Source: Ekhidna lutea (GTDB lineage: Bacteria; Bacteroidota; Bacteroidia; Cytophagales; Cyclobacteriaceae). Taken from it: a DNA stretch of 64,000 nt. Position numbers and translations under genes: made by a program. The notes below the pieces were generated by a model. That model ran no database searches. It was not told the origin of the DNA and worked only from the letters and a program-made list of their open reading frames with translations. Shown here piece by piece: positions 1 through 7,446 of the stretch (positions within the stretch are counted from its first letter, which is position 1; every line of letters starts with the position of its first letter). The DNA lies in contig NZ_FZPD01000002.1 in NCBI RefSeq assembly GCF_900188325.1, positions 248,001 through 312,000 of the forward strand, given 5' to 3'.

Positions 1-1
1 T

Positions 2-679
2 CATATTTATTCAAAGGGTATATGCGAACCAAATGACTCAGTCTCATCTCTTTTTGAAGAGTCCAAGCCTTTCATTGATCCAATCATTCACTTTTATAAT
101 GATCTTACTCAAGAGCAATCTGATGATTTGAGAAAAAGATATGGCTCAAGTGGAGACACTAAATATTGGAGAACACTCCAAAGCGCAATAAAAGATACAT
201 ACAATGAATTTGAGCCTGAAGGACTTGATGATTATCTAAAAAAGGAGGAAAAAGAATTTAACGAGAAATCATTTGCAATAATTAGAGACCTGGAACAATA
301 CTTCAAAGTTGATGCACGAGAAAGATTGGAATCGAGATTTGATAAGAATTGGTGGAAAAAAGGGGTACCTAAGGATGTATATGATAGGGCAGGCTCACTA
401 GCAAATGAAAAAAACAGAGAAATTGAAAATGTTGAAGATGAGGTAGAGCCATGGGATTGTCTCAACTTAATCGACTACAGAAAGATTGCTCTAAAAAATT
501 GGCAAGACTGCTTTGATAAAGCATACACAATGCCAGACCATACCAAGGGAAATAAGGAGGATAAAACTAAATGGATGGTAAAGCTTGGTGAGATAAGAAA
601 TAAGAACTTTCATAGTTATATCGTATCTGAGGAAGAGTATGATTTCTTAGTATCTCTTAAAGAATGGCTCTTGCAGTAA
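2..679 (+). CDS. C-terminal part of a HEPN-like accessory protein (5' end outside window)
   Basis: The reading frame is open from the first codon of the window with no stop upstream, so this is the C-terminal part of a longer protein; the TTG at 128 is not a convincing start. The end of the protein reads EIRNKNFHSYIVSEEE, and R-N-K-N-F-H (596-613) fits the RX4-6H signature of HEPN ribonuclease or RNA-binding domains. The preceding part is charged and helical (KKEEKEFNEKS, NWWKKGVP). I do not recognise the full-length family. It stops 6 nt before the RES-like gene, so the two are probably co-transcribed as an accessory or toxin-like pair next to a defence island. HEPN assignment rests on one motif plus helical context, so moderate only. 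Confidence 0.6.
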   Translation, partial: HIYSKGICEPNDSVSSLFEESKPFIDPIIHFYNDLTQEQSDDLRKRYGSSGDTKYWRTLQSAIKDTYNEFEPEGLDDYLKKEEKEFNEKSFAIIRDLEQYFKVDARERLESRFDKNWWKKGVPKDVYDRAGSLANEKNREIENVEDEVEPWDCLNLIDYRKIALKNWQDCFDKAYTMPDHTKGNKEDKTKWMVKLGEIRNKNFHSYIVSEEEYDFLVSLKEWLLQ

Positions 680-685
680 TTCAAT

Positions 686-1564
686 ATGAACGATTCTTTA
701 GCATATCTAAGAGATGTCAGAGATCGCTTACAATATGTAGACTATGATATGATCTATGCCAGTATTGTAGATCTAAAAGATAAGTTTGTACCAACAGCTA
801 GACTCAAAAAAGGACATATAATTGACCGTGTGAGGATTAACAGGGAAGGGGAGATTTTTACAAAAATTGAAGATGTCAGTTATATTCATGATAAGGAAGT
901 ATTGGAAAACCATGTTGGATTTGGTCGAGCTAATCTACCCGGTGAAGCGGTATTTTATGGATCAATCATTTCTAAAAATGTACCGCACCCAAGGGTTGTT
1001 GCTTATTTTGAAACCTCTGAATTAGTTAAAAATCTCAATGACAAAGATATTGTTGAAGAGAAATTCACTCTATCTAGATGGAGAGTGACCAAGGATATAG
1101 AAGTCCTTGAAATGATCTTTTCAGATGAAGCCCTTAAAGTGAATGAATATGTCCAGATGTCATTAGAGGATAAACTTACTAATCTAGAAACGTCATCTCT
1201 TAAGGAACACGCTATCGATCAAGGTAAATTCTTCAGCAATGAGTTTGCTCGAACTGATGTTAAAAATGGAGAAGAGTATAAATACAAAATAACAGCAGCA
1301 TATATGAATTATATATGTAAAAAGATGGGGCTTGGAGGGATAACTTATCCGAGTGTCCCAACTGAGTTCAAAGGACAAAATGTGGCGTTATATCCCCAAG
1401 TAGTTGATAATTGTTTAGACCTTGAAACAGTTGGTCTGTTTCAGTTTAAAGGAAAAGACGTAGAAAATTTGATTTATATGCTAAAATATTGTCAAGATTT
1501 TGGCGAAGGTCATAAAGATTTCAAATGGCTTGATTATCAGGATGGCATCAAGATCTTTGATTAA
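686..1564 (+). CDS. RES-domain-like protein (possible NAD-targeting enzyme)
   Basis: A 292-aa protein without signal peptide. The segment GRANLPGEAVFYGS (about residues 79-92) resembles the first conserved arginine/tyrosine block of RES domains, and GITYPSV followed by NVALYPQVVDNCLDLETV (about 218-248) resembles the later block that carries a conserved serine. RES-fold toxins degrade NAD+ or modify proteins in known toxin-antitoxin pairs; that activity is inferred from the family, not shown here. The gene follows the HEPN-like gene by 6 nt with no terminator, so they are likely one transcript. Its stop codon lies 3 nt before the repeated element beginning at 1567. No antitoxin of the usual Xre/DUF2384 type is beside it. 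Could be a divergent RES-like protein with another role. Confidence 0.5.
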   Translation: MNDSLAYLRDVRDRLQYVDYDMIYASIVDLKDKFVPTARLKKGHIIDRVRINREGEIFTKIEDVSYIHDKEVLENHVGFGRANLPGEAVFYGSIISKNVPHPRVVAYFETSELVKNLNDKDIVEEKFTLSRWRVTKDIEVLEMIFSDEALKVNEYVQMSLEDKLTNLETSSLKEHAIDQGKFFSNEFARTDVKNGEEYKYKITAAYMNYICKKMGLGGITYPSVPTEFKGQNVALYPQVVDNCLDLETVGLFQFKGKDVENLIYMLKYCQDFGEGHKDFKWLDYQDGIKIFD

Positions 1565-1566
1565 GT

Positions 1567-2763
1567 ATTATGTTAAGTAGAATCCAATCTTCGTCCAGGC
1601 GGGCTGGTATGGCAAAATACCGGGGGTGCGGTTGGTGGTGTGTTGGGAGTGATTATTTTGCCTAGATTTTTTGTTTACTTTTTTATCAATGAAAAAAGTA
1701 AAAGCCTAGCGGCTTAAGCGATCACTTAAAAGCATAAAAATGGGTAACAACAAGGAAACAATCTATTCAAAATTTATAGGTAAACTGGAAAACACTATAA
1801 AAGAAGAGTACTACTTTGAGGCTGCTTGGGTTGAATATGTAATACTAGAAGACAGGTTGGTTTCTTTATTAGAAAGCACAGGTGGAGCCGGAAGTGTAAG
1901 GATGATGGGTCCAAAGATCGGCGAAATCAAATCCAGAATGAGTAGCTATGCTTTTTTAAAAGGAAATATGGAAGCTGATGATTTGATTCCGAGACTAGAG
2001 AACTGGAAGGATTCTAGGAATATACTTATGCATTCCATGGCAAACGGTCAAATGACTATGACTGACATTGAACATGATATAGTCATTCTTGCTATTGATG
2101 GTGAAAAGCTTGTAAGAGATTTTGCATCCGCTGCGAGAAGAGTGAAGGATCGAGCTAAGAAAGAAGGTCTTATCTAGAGCGTTGGCCAGCAAGTGTATCA
2201 CAGGCAAAATCCTAATCGCTGAGAATCGTGTATTTGAAAACGAATCGAACAATTACCCGAATAACCAAATTTTGAATGATAAGCTTTGCCTGAGATTCTC
2301 TTGCATTTGGGGTGGTCATCAGGCCAGAGCCTGAAAGAGCGTTGGGAAAACTATTAATAGGCGCTGGGCCAGGGCAAAGGTGTGCGATGGAATCGTGCGC
2401 TGGCGCAGCGGCTATTTAATATAACGTCTAATTATATAACACCTTAGCTAGAAGCACAATCTAAAAATTTAAACTTTAGGAGCACTACACGAACATACTC
2501 GCCGGCCTTGATGCCGGCTTAGCATAATATAGAATTATATAATCAATAGGCTGTAGCATTGGCCGTGATTTGCTTTAACATTTATGAGCAGGATCAGGAT
2601 TACCGTGATTTGCTTTCAACATAAAATCGTTACCGATATGTAACTGACCGTCGCACAGGCAGCCGCACATTACATATCTGATTTTATGTTAATTGTTCGC
2701 TAAGGCTCACAAACAGCAAATCACTAGTATTGTTATATAATGGCCTGCGTTATGTTGAGTAAG
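1567..2763 (+). repeat. Structured repeat element, copy 1 (carries a HEPN ORF)
   Basis: Homologous to 11068-11866 in the same orientation. It begins with ATTATGTTAAGTAGAA (1567-1582; one mismatch to the 16-bp sequence at both ends of copy 2). A hairpin follows: TTTACTTTTTT (1674-1684) with AAAAAAGTAAA (1692-1702). The right part (about 2350-2757) is bounded by ATTATATAAC (2431-2440) and GTTATATAAT (2732-2741). It contains nested arms GTGATTTGCT/AGCAAATCAC (2605-2614/2715-2724), AACATAAAATC/GATTTTATGTT (2618-2628/2680-2690) and GATATGTAA/TTACATATC (2635-2643/2670-2678), and a small GCCGGC hairpin near 2500-2520. Copy 2 differs by paired changes in these arms. An ORF at 1740-2177 interrupts this copy only. 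The non-coding stretch 2178-2765 otherwise holds no gene. Confidence 0.8.
1740..2177 (+). CDS. Small HEPN-like protein inside repeat copy 1
   Basis: A 145-aa, mostly helical protein starting at ATG 1740. Residues 89-98 read WKDSRNILMH, in which R93 and H98 form the RX4H motif of HEPN ribonucleases; the upstream helices (EYYFEAAWVEYVILEDRLVS) fit the rest of a HEPN four-helix bundle. No partner antitoxin (for example an MNT nucleotidyltransferase) is adjacent. The gene sits between the left and right halves of the structured repeat. The second copy at 11068 has only about 100 bp at this place, so the ORF looks like cargo inserted into, or deleted from, the element. RNase or regulatory function is inferred from the motif only. 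Confidence 0.6.
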   Translation: MGNNKETIYSKFIGKLENTIKEEYYFEAAWVEYVILEDRLVSLLESTGGAGSVRMMGPKIGEIKSRMSSYAFLKGNMEADDLIPRLENWKDSRNILMHSMANGQMTMTDIEHDIVILAIDGEKLVRDFASAARRVKDRAKKEGLI

Positions 2764-2775
2764 CTTTGGGATCCT

Positions 2776-2910
2776 GAAGCCAAATCATTTTTCTTACTTT
2801 TTAGAGGGAAGGGAAAAAGAGTTTTTCAAATGGGGCAGGGGAGACACACTCTTTTGACATCTTGGGTTTTAGCGTTAGACTAATGCGGATGACAAATGTG
2901 TGTGGCTAGG
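2776..2910. repeat. Direct repeat, left of helicase gene
   Basis: About 130 bp recognisably homologous to 5685-5815 in the same orientation. Shared strings include GGAAGGGAAA, TTTTCAAATGG and TTTGACATCTTGGGTTT. The two copies enclose the helicase gene, which reads in the opposite direction, so the gene looks like a cassette between direct repeats. No transposase or recombinase is visible. This copy ends 15 nt from the helicase stop codon and could also serve as its 3' region. Confidence 0.7.
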
Positions 2911-2924
2911 GTAAAGGCATCAAT

Positions 2925-5636
2925 CTATTTCCATCTATTAGTTCTCTCAACTTTTTCATGAAACTCAGATGCTAGAGAGTTGAATCTCGCTTTCAATAAA
3001 ATGGCCCGACCTTGAGGATTTCTTGTAAATATTAAAGAACAATTACCCACCAAGTCTTTCCAATAACTTGCAAGCTGGTTAGCAAGAGATTTGTGTTTGC
3101 CAAGAACATCTGGTACAGAATGATAATCTTTCTGGTTAATTAGGCTTAAAAAAGTACTCTTTCTGATAATAAGGTATCGCGGATTATCAACAGGTGTGAC
3201 TATCTCCTGAAGAGCTTTAATGAAAACGGCTTTTTCAAATGTTGTGCCGCCCTCCAAGTGGCAAAATACTTCACCGTATTGGTTAACCGTGGACTCCACT
3301 TTCAACTCTGATATATCGCTATGAATGTGCTTTGTATCAATGAGTGTACGAAGCAACGCATTTCCAATATGATCTATATCCTTTGATATATCTCTGTACT
3401 TTACAAAAAGCCTAAATGCTTGGTAGAGCTTTCTTCCAAAGAATGCCAAAGCACCCAAAACAAAAAAAGTCAAGACGGTCCACCTTCCTTCTTGAGTTCT
3501 AAATAAGTTTCTAAGTCGTGGGAGTTGTCCCATGAATTCATGAGCATAGAACGAAAGGCCCAAACCTAGTTCAACCAAAACGTACTTTATGGTTTTGTTT
3601 AAATAGAGATTTTTGAGTGCCTTATAGTCCTTCTCTTCTTCAAAGGGGATTTTAATCTCCTCGACTAGCGTATTCCCATTTTCTATTGCTTCATGCCACT
3701 GATTTTTCAATAGCTCCCTATCAGCAGCAGATGAAAACATTCTTTGATTGAATGAATTGGCAGAAACCTGATCTAAGTTCTTTGGAACCATCAACCTATT
3801 CAGACCATTTTCAATCGTCCTATTTTCTCTTTCAGAAATGCCTACAAAACTCTTAAACCTTCTATTTAGTGTTTCAAGGTCTTTGCCACCGCCTGAACTA
3901 GTAGGATCACTACATGCTAAATGCCAGATATTTCCTGTCTTTTTATGATTTGATCTTACCGTTCTAATGGCTCTGCCTCTCATCTGATTTGAAAGAACGA
4001 AAGACCCCACAAAACTTGCTAAAATCAGTGCGTTAATCGAGGGTGCATCCCAACCTTCTCCAAGTAAAGATTTTGTTCCAACAAGAACAGTAATTTCTCC
4101 AGATTCAAAAGTTTGAGTAACAATGTGAACGATATCATGCCTCATTTTATCGGTCACATTTACAATTAGGTAGTCTTGATCGTATTCCAGAGGTTTGGTT
4201 GGTATTTTATCTATTCCATACTTGCTTGACACTTCAGTCAATTTGCTAAGTGCAGTTTTTGGGATGATTATCAAAGACCCTGTAAGAACTCCAATCTTAA
4301 TTGTTTGAAATTTTTTCCTTCTTAAGCTTTCAAAAATGGGAATCACTCCAAGCTTATTGATCTCAATAGAATCTGATAAATACTCTTTACGAATGAAGTC
4401 ACCTAGAATAACTTGTCTTAAATCATCTTTGAGATGATTTGATTCGAATTCTGTAATTCTATTTATGCTTTCCAGTTTACCTAGACTGGATGTTAAAAAC
4501 CTTTCAATTTTGGAATCATCAGTAAAATTTATTCTTCCTCTTTCCATTACTCCGGCTTTTCGGAGGATGAGAGAGGTTTCCTTTTGATGCTTAATGACTT
4601 CTTCATCTTCAGAATCAAGCTTTTTCAGATAAAACTCAAGAAGTAATTCAAGCCATTCTTTGGTCAGTTTTGGAAGTTTTGATGGCTTATTTCCGGTTAT
4701 TTTAACGTGCCGATCTTCTATTGCAACATCATTGTGATTGAGATAGATAAGTATTGCTGAATAGTACTCCATATTGGAATAAATCCATTCCAATTGAGTC
4801 ACTGGAGATTTGATTAGTTCTGATGAATTTAGGATACTGACTATAAAATCATCTTGTGAAAGACGCTCAAAAATGTCTTCTGTTGACTTCCGGTACATCT
4901 TGATCTTTTCAAGCTCTGATTCAGTCGGTTCAGAAACCAGAATGTAATCTTGATGTGGACATAAATCTCCTTCTTTGATCAGTTCAGGAACTGAGATTTC
5001 AGTGTCAACTGGTCCGTTCAATTCTATATATCTTGACCATTCAGTATATGAGACGTCATAGGGGGGTGTGGCCGTAAGGCCGACAATTATTGGATTAAGA
5101 CTGTCCTTAATTTGAATTAAGCTTTTCCACCAAGCGTTTTTTAAATGATGTGCTTCATCCACCACAATAGTCCCAAGATTAGCTTCTTTGAGAGACTTGA
5201 TTACAACATCAAGTTTGGTTGGCTGCAGGCCGTTTTCATCTTCCTCTGTTGTCTCATCCTCAAGCTCTTCGAATTCATCTTCAATGGTCTTACTATCTGT
5301 ACATGCAGCATGCAATCCTTGATAAGTAGAGACAGTTACAAGTTTGGGATTTTTTATATCAGTTGATATCCATTTGGGTCTTTTTTCCACTTGTAAGAAC
5401 AGCTCACAAAACCTTTCAATCCATTGATTCCTGATTGCAATAGTAGGAGCGAGGACTAGTGTCGGCTTTCCAAGCCTTATCATTACTTCTAGGCCAAGTA
5501 CCGTTTTCCCTGAGCCTGGTGGTGCGATTACATGTAAGTGATCGTCCTCTAGATGTTCATCTAGTTCATCTAGTACACGTTGTTGATAGTTCCTCCAAGG
5601 GTATTTGAATACAATGTTATCAGGGAATACTTTCAA
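2925..5636 (-). CDS. SF2 DEAD/DEAH-family helicase with C-terminal membrane segment
   Basis: A 903-aa protein. SF2 motifs are clear: PPGSGKT (39-45, Walker A), DEAH (160-163, Walker B), GLTATPP (186-192, motif III) and QMRGRAIR (about 549-556, motif VI), as in the ResIII-like helicases of restriction and other defence systems. After the motor there is one hydrophobic segment (about 716-738, around FFVLGALAFFG), so the C-terminal region may be membrane-tethered, which is unusual for a helicase. An acidic insert (EEFEELEDETTEEDE) lies near 118-134. No nuclease or methylase gene is beside it. The start is TTG, forced by an in-frame stop three codons upstream. It faces away from the SPARTA operon and is enclosed by direct repeats. 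The defence role is inferred from context. Confidence 0.85.
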   Translation of the reverse strand: MKVFPDNIVFKYPWRNYQQRVLDELDEHLEDDHLHVIAPPGSGKTVLGLEVMIRLGKPTLVLAPTIAIRNQWIERFCELFLQVEKRPKWISTDIKNPKLVTVSTYQGLHAACTDSKTIEDEFEELEDETTEEDENGLQPTKLDVVIKSLKEANLGTIVVDEAHHLKNAWWKSLIQIKDSLNPIIVGLTATPPYDVSYTEWSRYIELNGPVDTEISVPELIKEGDLCPHQDYILVSEPTESELEKIKMYRKSTEDIFERLSQDDFIVSILNSSELIKSPVTQLEWIYSNMEYYSAILIYLNHNDVAIEDRHVKITGNKPSKLPKLTKEWLELLLEFYLKKLDSEDEEVIKHQKETSLILRKAGVMERGRINFTDDSKIERFLTSSLGKLESINRITEFESNHLKDDLRQVILGDFIRKEYLSDSIEINKLGVIPIFESLRRKKFQTIKIGVLTGSLIIIPKTALSKLTEVSSKYGIDKIPTKPLEYDQDYLIVNVTDKMRHDIVHIVTQTFESGEITVLVGTKSLLGEGWDAPSINALILASFVGSFVLSNQMRGRAIRTVRSNHKKTGNIWHLACSDPTSSGGGKDLETLNRRFKSFVGISERENRTIENGLNRLMVPKNLDQVSANSFNQRMFSSAADRELLKNQWHEAIENGNTLVEEIKIPFEEEKDYKALKNLYLNKTIKYVLVELGLGLSFYAHEFMGQLPRLRNLFRTQEGRWTVLTFFVLGALAFFGRKLYQAFRLFVKYRDISKDIDHIGNALLRTLIDTKHIHSDISELKVESTVNQYGEVFCHLEGGTTFEKAVFIKALQEIVTPVDNPRYLIIRKSTFLSLINQKDYHSVPDVLGKHKSLANQLASYWKDLVGNCSLIFTRNPQGRAILLKARFNSLASEFHEKVERTNRWK

Positions 5637-5684
5637 TCTGAATCAATTTGCAATTAGAGCCCAATACTAGTTAAGTATTATTAG

Positions 5685-5815
5685 AGCTAAATGCCATTTC
5701 ATACTTTTTTGAAGGAAGGGAAATAGAGCTTTTCAAATGGGTAGGGGATACATAGTCCTTTGACATCTTGGGTTTAGCCGTGGTGGCTTTAGCAAATGGT
5801 AAATGTGTGAGACTT
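5685..5815. repeat. Direct repeat, right of helicase gene
   Basis: Partner of 2776-2910, same orientation, roughly three-quarters identical by eye. It lies between the helicase start and the SPARTA promoter region. A 62-codon reading frame on the minus strand across it is not considered a gene because its sequence is shared with the non-coding left copy. Confidence 0.7.
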
Positions 5816-5852
5816 AAGCGCAGGCCAATTATTCGCATCATAAAATATTTAT

Positions 5853-5869
5853 ATCTCATTCAGTGAGAT
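5853..5869. promoter_or_regulatory. Candidate operator dyad for the Xre regulator
   Basis: ATCTCA-N5-TGAGAT dyad centred about 57 bp upstream of the HTH gene start. A TATCTTGG sequence near 5889, one mismatch from the Bacteroidota -7 box TAnnTTTG, lies between the dyad and the gene. The small Xre protein encoded first in the operon is the natural candidate to bind it. Inference only. Confidence 0.35.
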
Positions 5870-5917
5870 GATTCTATTTCATTTCGTTATCTTGGACTTA
5901 CATCAATTTAAGAGCTA

Positions 5918-6115
5918 ATGAACAGGATTAAAGAAGTCCTAGACTCCAAGGGTATCAAGCAAACTTGGTTAGCTGATAAACTGGATAAAAGCTATAACAT
6001 GGTCAATTCCTATGTGCAAAATAGGAGACAACCTAGTGTAGAGGACTTGTATAGAATTGCGAAAATCTTAGATGTGAGTGTTAAGGATTTGTTAGTTGAC
6101 AACAAAGTAAAATGA
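5918..6115 (+). CDS. Xre-family HTH transcriptional regulator
   Basis: A 65-aa protein that is essentially one HTH_3/Xre domain: IKQTWLADKLDKSYNMVNSYVQNRRQPSVEDLYRIAKILDVS covers the five helices. It is the first gene of a packed unit; its stop overlaps the TIR-APAZ start in an ATGA arrangement (6112-6115), implying translational coupling. It probably represses or tunes the operon, perhaps through the dyad at 5853-5869. It has no sensor domain, so any signal would have to come from a partner protein or from protein level. Confidence 0.85.
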   Translation: MNRIKEVLDSKGIKQTWLADKLDKSYNMVNSYVQNRRQPSVEDLYRIAKILDVSVKDLLVDNKVK

Positions 6116-7446
6116 GACAAACGATATTCATTAGTCATGCGGCACCAGAGGATAATGAATTTACTCGTTGGCTAAGCTTACAGCTAATTGGATTAGGGTA
6201 TTCAGTTTGGAGTGATGTATTAAAGTTAAAAGGCGGTGAAGATTGGTGGCCGCAAATCGAAAATGAAATAAGAGAAAATACGATAAAATTGCTCATAGTA
6301 CTTTCTAGTGATTCTAATAACCGAGAAGGTGTTTTAAAGGAGTTAGCTGTTGGTCAAAAAGTAAAAAAGCAACTGAATGATTCTCAATTCATCATACCCT
6401 TGCACATTGACAGTAGCCTTTCTTACGATGATGTTAATATTGAATTAAATCGCCTTAATTCAATCAACTTCAAGAAGTCTTGGGCAGATGGATTGCAGAG
6501 AGTGGTTGAGTTGTTTGAGGATCAATCCGTGCCTAAATCAGAAATTGATTACAATCGAGTTAATGAATTATGGCAAACAATTAGTTTGCATGATAAACAT
6601 CCAGTCGAAAAAGAAGAGGTCTATTTTTCGAATTGGTTTCCAATTCTTAAGCTTCCTAAAAAGCTCAATTTTCACCGATTTAACTATGCGATTCCGAGAG
6701 GATTTGATGTGAGAACCTTGCCTTTTCCAGCCATAAAGTACAAGAACTGTTTAGTTTCTTTCGCATGGTGTTATGACTTCATGGAAGAACTGCCTAAAAC
6801 CGTAACTTATAATCAAGCAGATACCGAACAAGTAGATACTGAAGAAATATTAAGTGGTGATTATGGAAATAGATTTATTTCAAATTCTGAGTCAAAAAGG
6901 TTAATAATACAGTTACTTAATAAAGGTTTCGATAAGTCTGTTTTAGGAAAGGAAGTGGCGAAATATGATATGTCGAATAAAACTTCTTTTTGGATAAAGA
7001 AGGGAGTTTTAGAGAAGGATAAAATTGATAGAATTCAACTTGTAGGAAAACAAAAAGACAAAAACTGGCACTTTGGTATTTCTGGAAACGTAAAGATGTT
7101 TCCCGAGAGATGCTTTGTTATTAATTCTCATATCTGGTTTACGTCTGATGGTCAAGAATTAATTCAAGAAGCTAGTAAGCAACATTCAGCTCGAAGAAAG
7201 CAAGGGAAGAATTGGTGGAATAATGATTGGAGAAATAAGACCCTTGCTTTTATGAAATACTTAAGAGACGATGATGAATCATTTCATCTTATCCTAGGTA
7301 GTGAAGAGAGGGCTGAAGTATCAATAACACCAATAATGTTTGAAAGTCCAGTTTCATATATTGATCCGAACAAAGCCAATTTGCCCGAAGAAGATGGAAC
7401 ATATGAGGAAGAAGATGAGATTGAATTAAATAATAATGAGGAATGA
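6112..7446 (+). CDS. TIR-APAZ effector subunit of a SPARTA system
   Basis: A 444-aa protein. Residues about 1-135 form a TIR domain (IFISHAAPEDNEFTRWLS, SVWSDVLKLKGGEDWWPQIE, IVLSSDSNNREGVLKE). Residues about 150-420 correspond to an APAZ domain (NWFPILKLPKKLNFHRFNY, FDVRTLPFPAIKYK, RRKQGKNWWNNDWR). The tail is strongly acidic (EEDGTYEEEDEIELNN), as in characterised SPARTA subunits, where the tail is reported to occupy the nucleic-acid channel before activation. In SPARTA, the TIR-APAZ/short Argonaute heterodimer binds a guide RNA, recognises invader DNA, oligomerises and hydrolyses NAD+, causing abortive infection. ATGA overlaps with both neighbours support 1:1 synthesis. The whole protein closely resembles the Maribacter SPARTA subunit as I remember it; identity was not computed. 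Confidence 0.93.
   Translation: MRQTIFISHAAPEDNEFTRWLSLQLIGLGYSVWSDVLKLKGGEDWWPQIENEIRENTIKLLIVLSSDSNNREGVLKELAVGQKVKKQLNDSQFIIPLHIDSSLSYDDVNIELNRLNSINFKKSWADGLQRVVELFEDQSVPKSEIDYNRVNELWQTISLHDKHPVEKEEVYFSNWFPILKLPKKLNFHRFNYAIPRGFDVRTLPFPAIKYKNCLVSFAWCYDFMEELPKTVTYNQADTEQVDTEEILSGDYGNRFISNSESKRLIIQLLNKGFDKSVLGKEVAKYDMSNKTSFWIKKGVLEKDKIDRIQLVGKQKDKNWHFGISGNVKMFPERCFVINSHIWFTSDGQELIQEASKQHSARRKQGKNWWNNDWRNKTLAFMKYLRDDDESFHLILGSEERAEVSITPIMFESPVSYIDPNKANLPEEDGTYEEEDEIELNNNEE

Noticed and set aside
128-679. Complete 183-codon gene starting at TTG 128
   Set aside because: The frame continues without a stop to the first base of the window, so the gene is longer and its 5' end is cut off.
2418-2756. 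Integron attC site
   Set aside because: The inverted ends ATTATATAAC/GTTATATAAT resemble the layout of attC, but they do not match the GTTRRRY core, the span (~330 bp) is too long, and no integron integrase is in the window.
5671-5859. 62-codon minus-strand frame between helicase and HTH genes
   Set aside because: It covers the direct repeat whose other copy at 2776-2910 is non-coding; no start context or domain.
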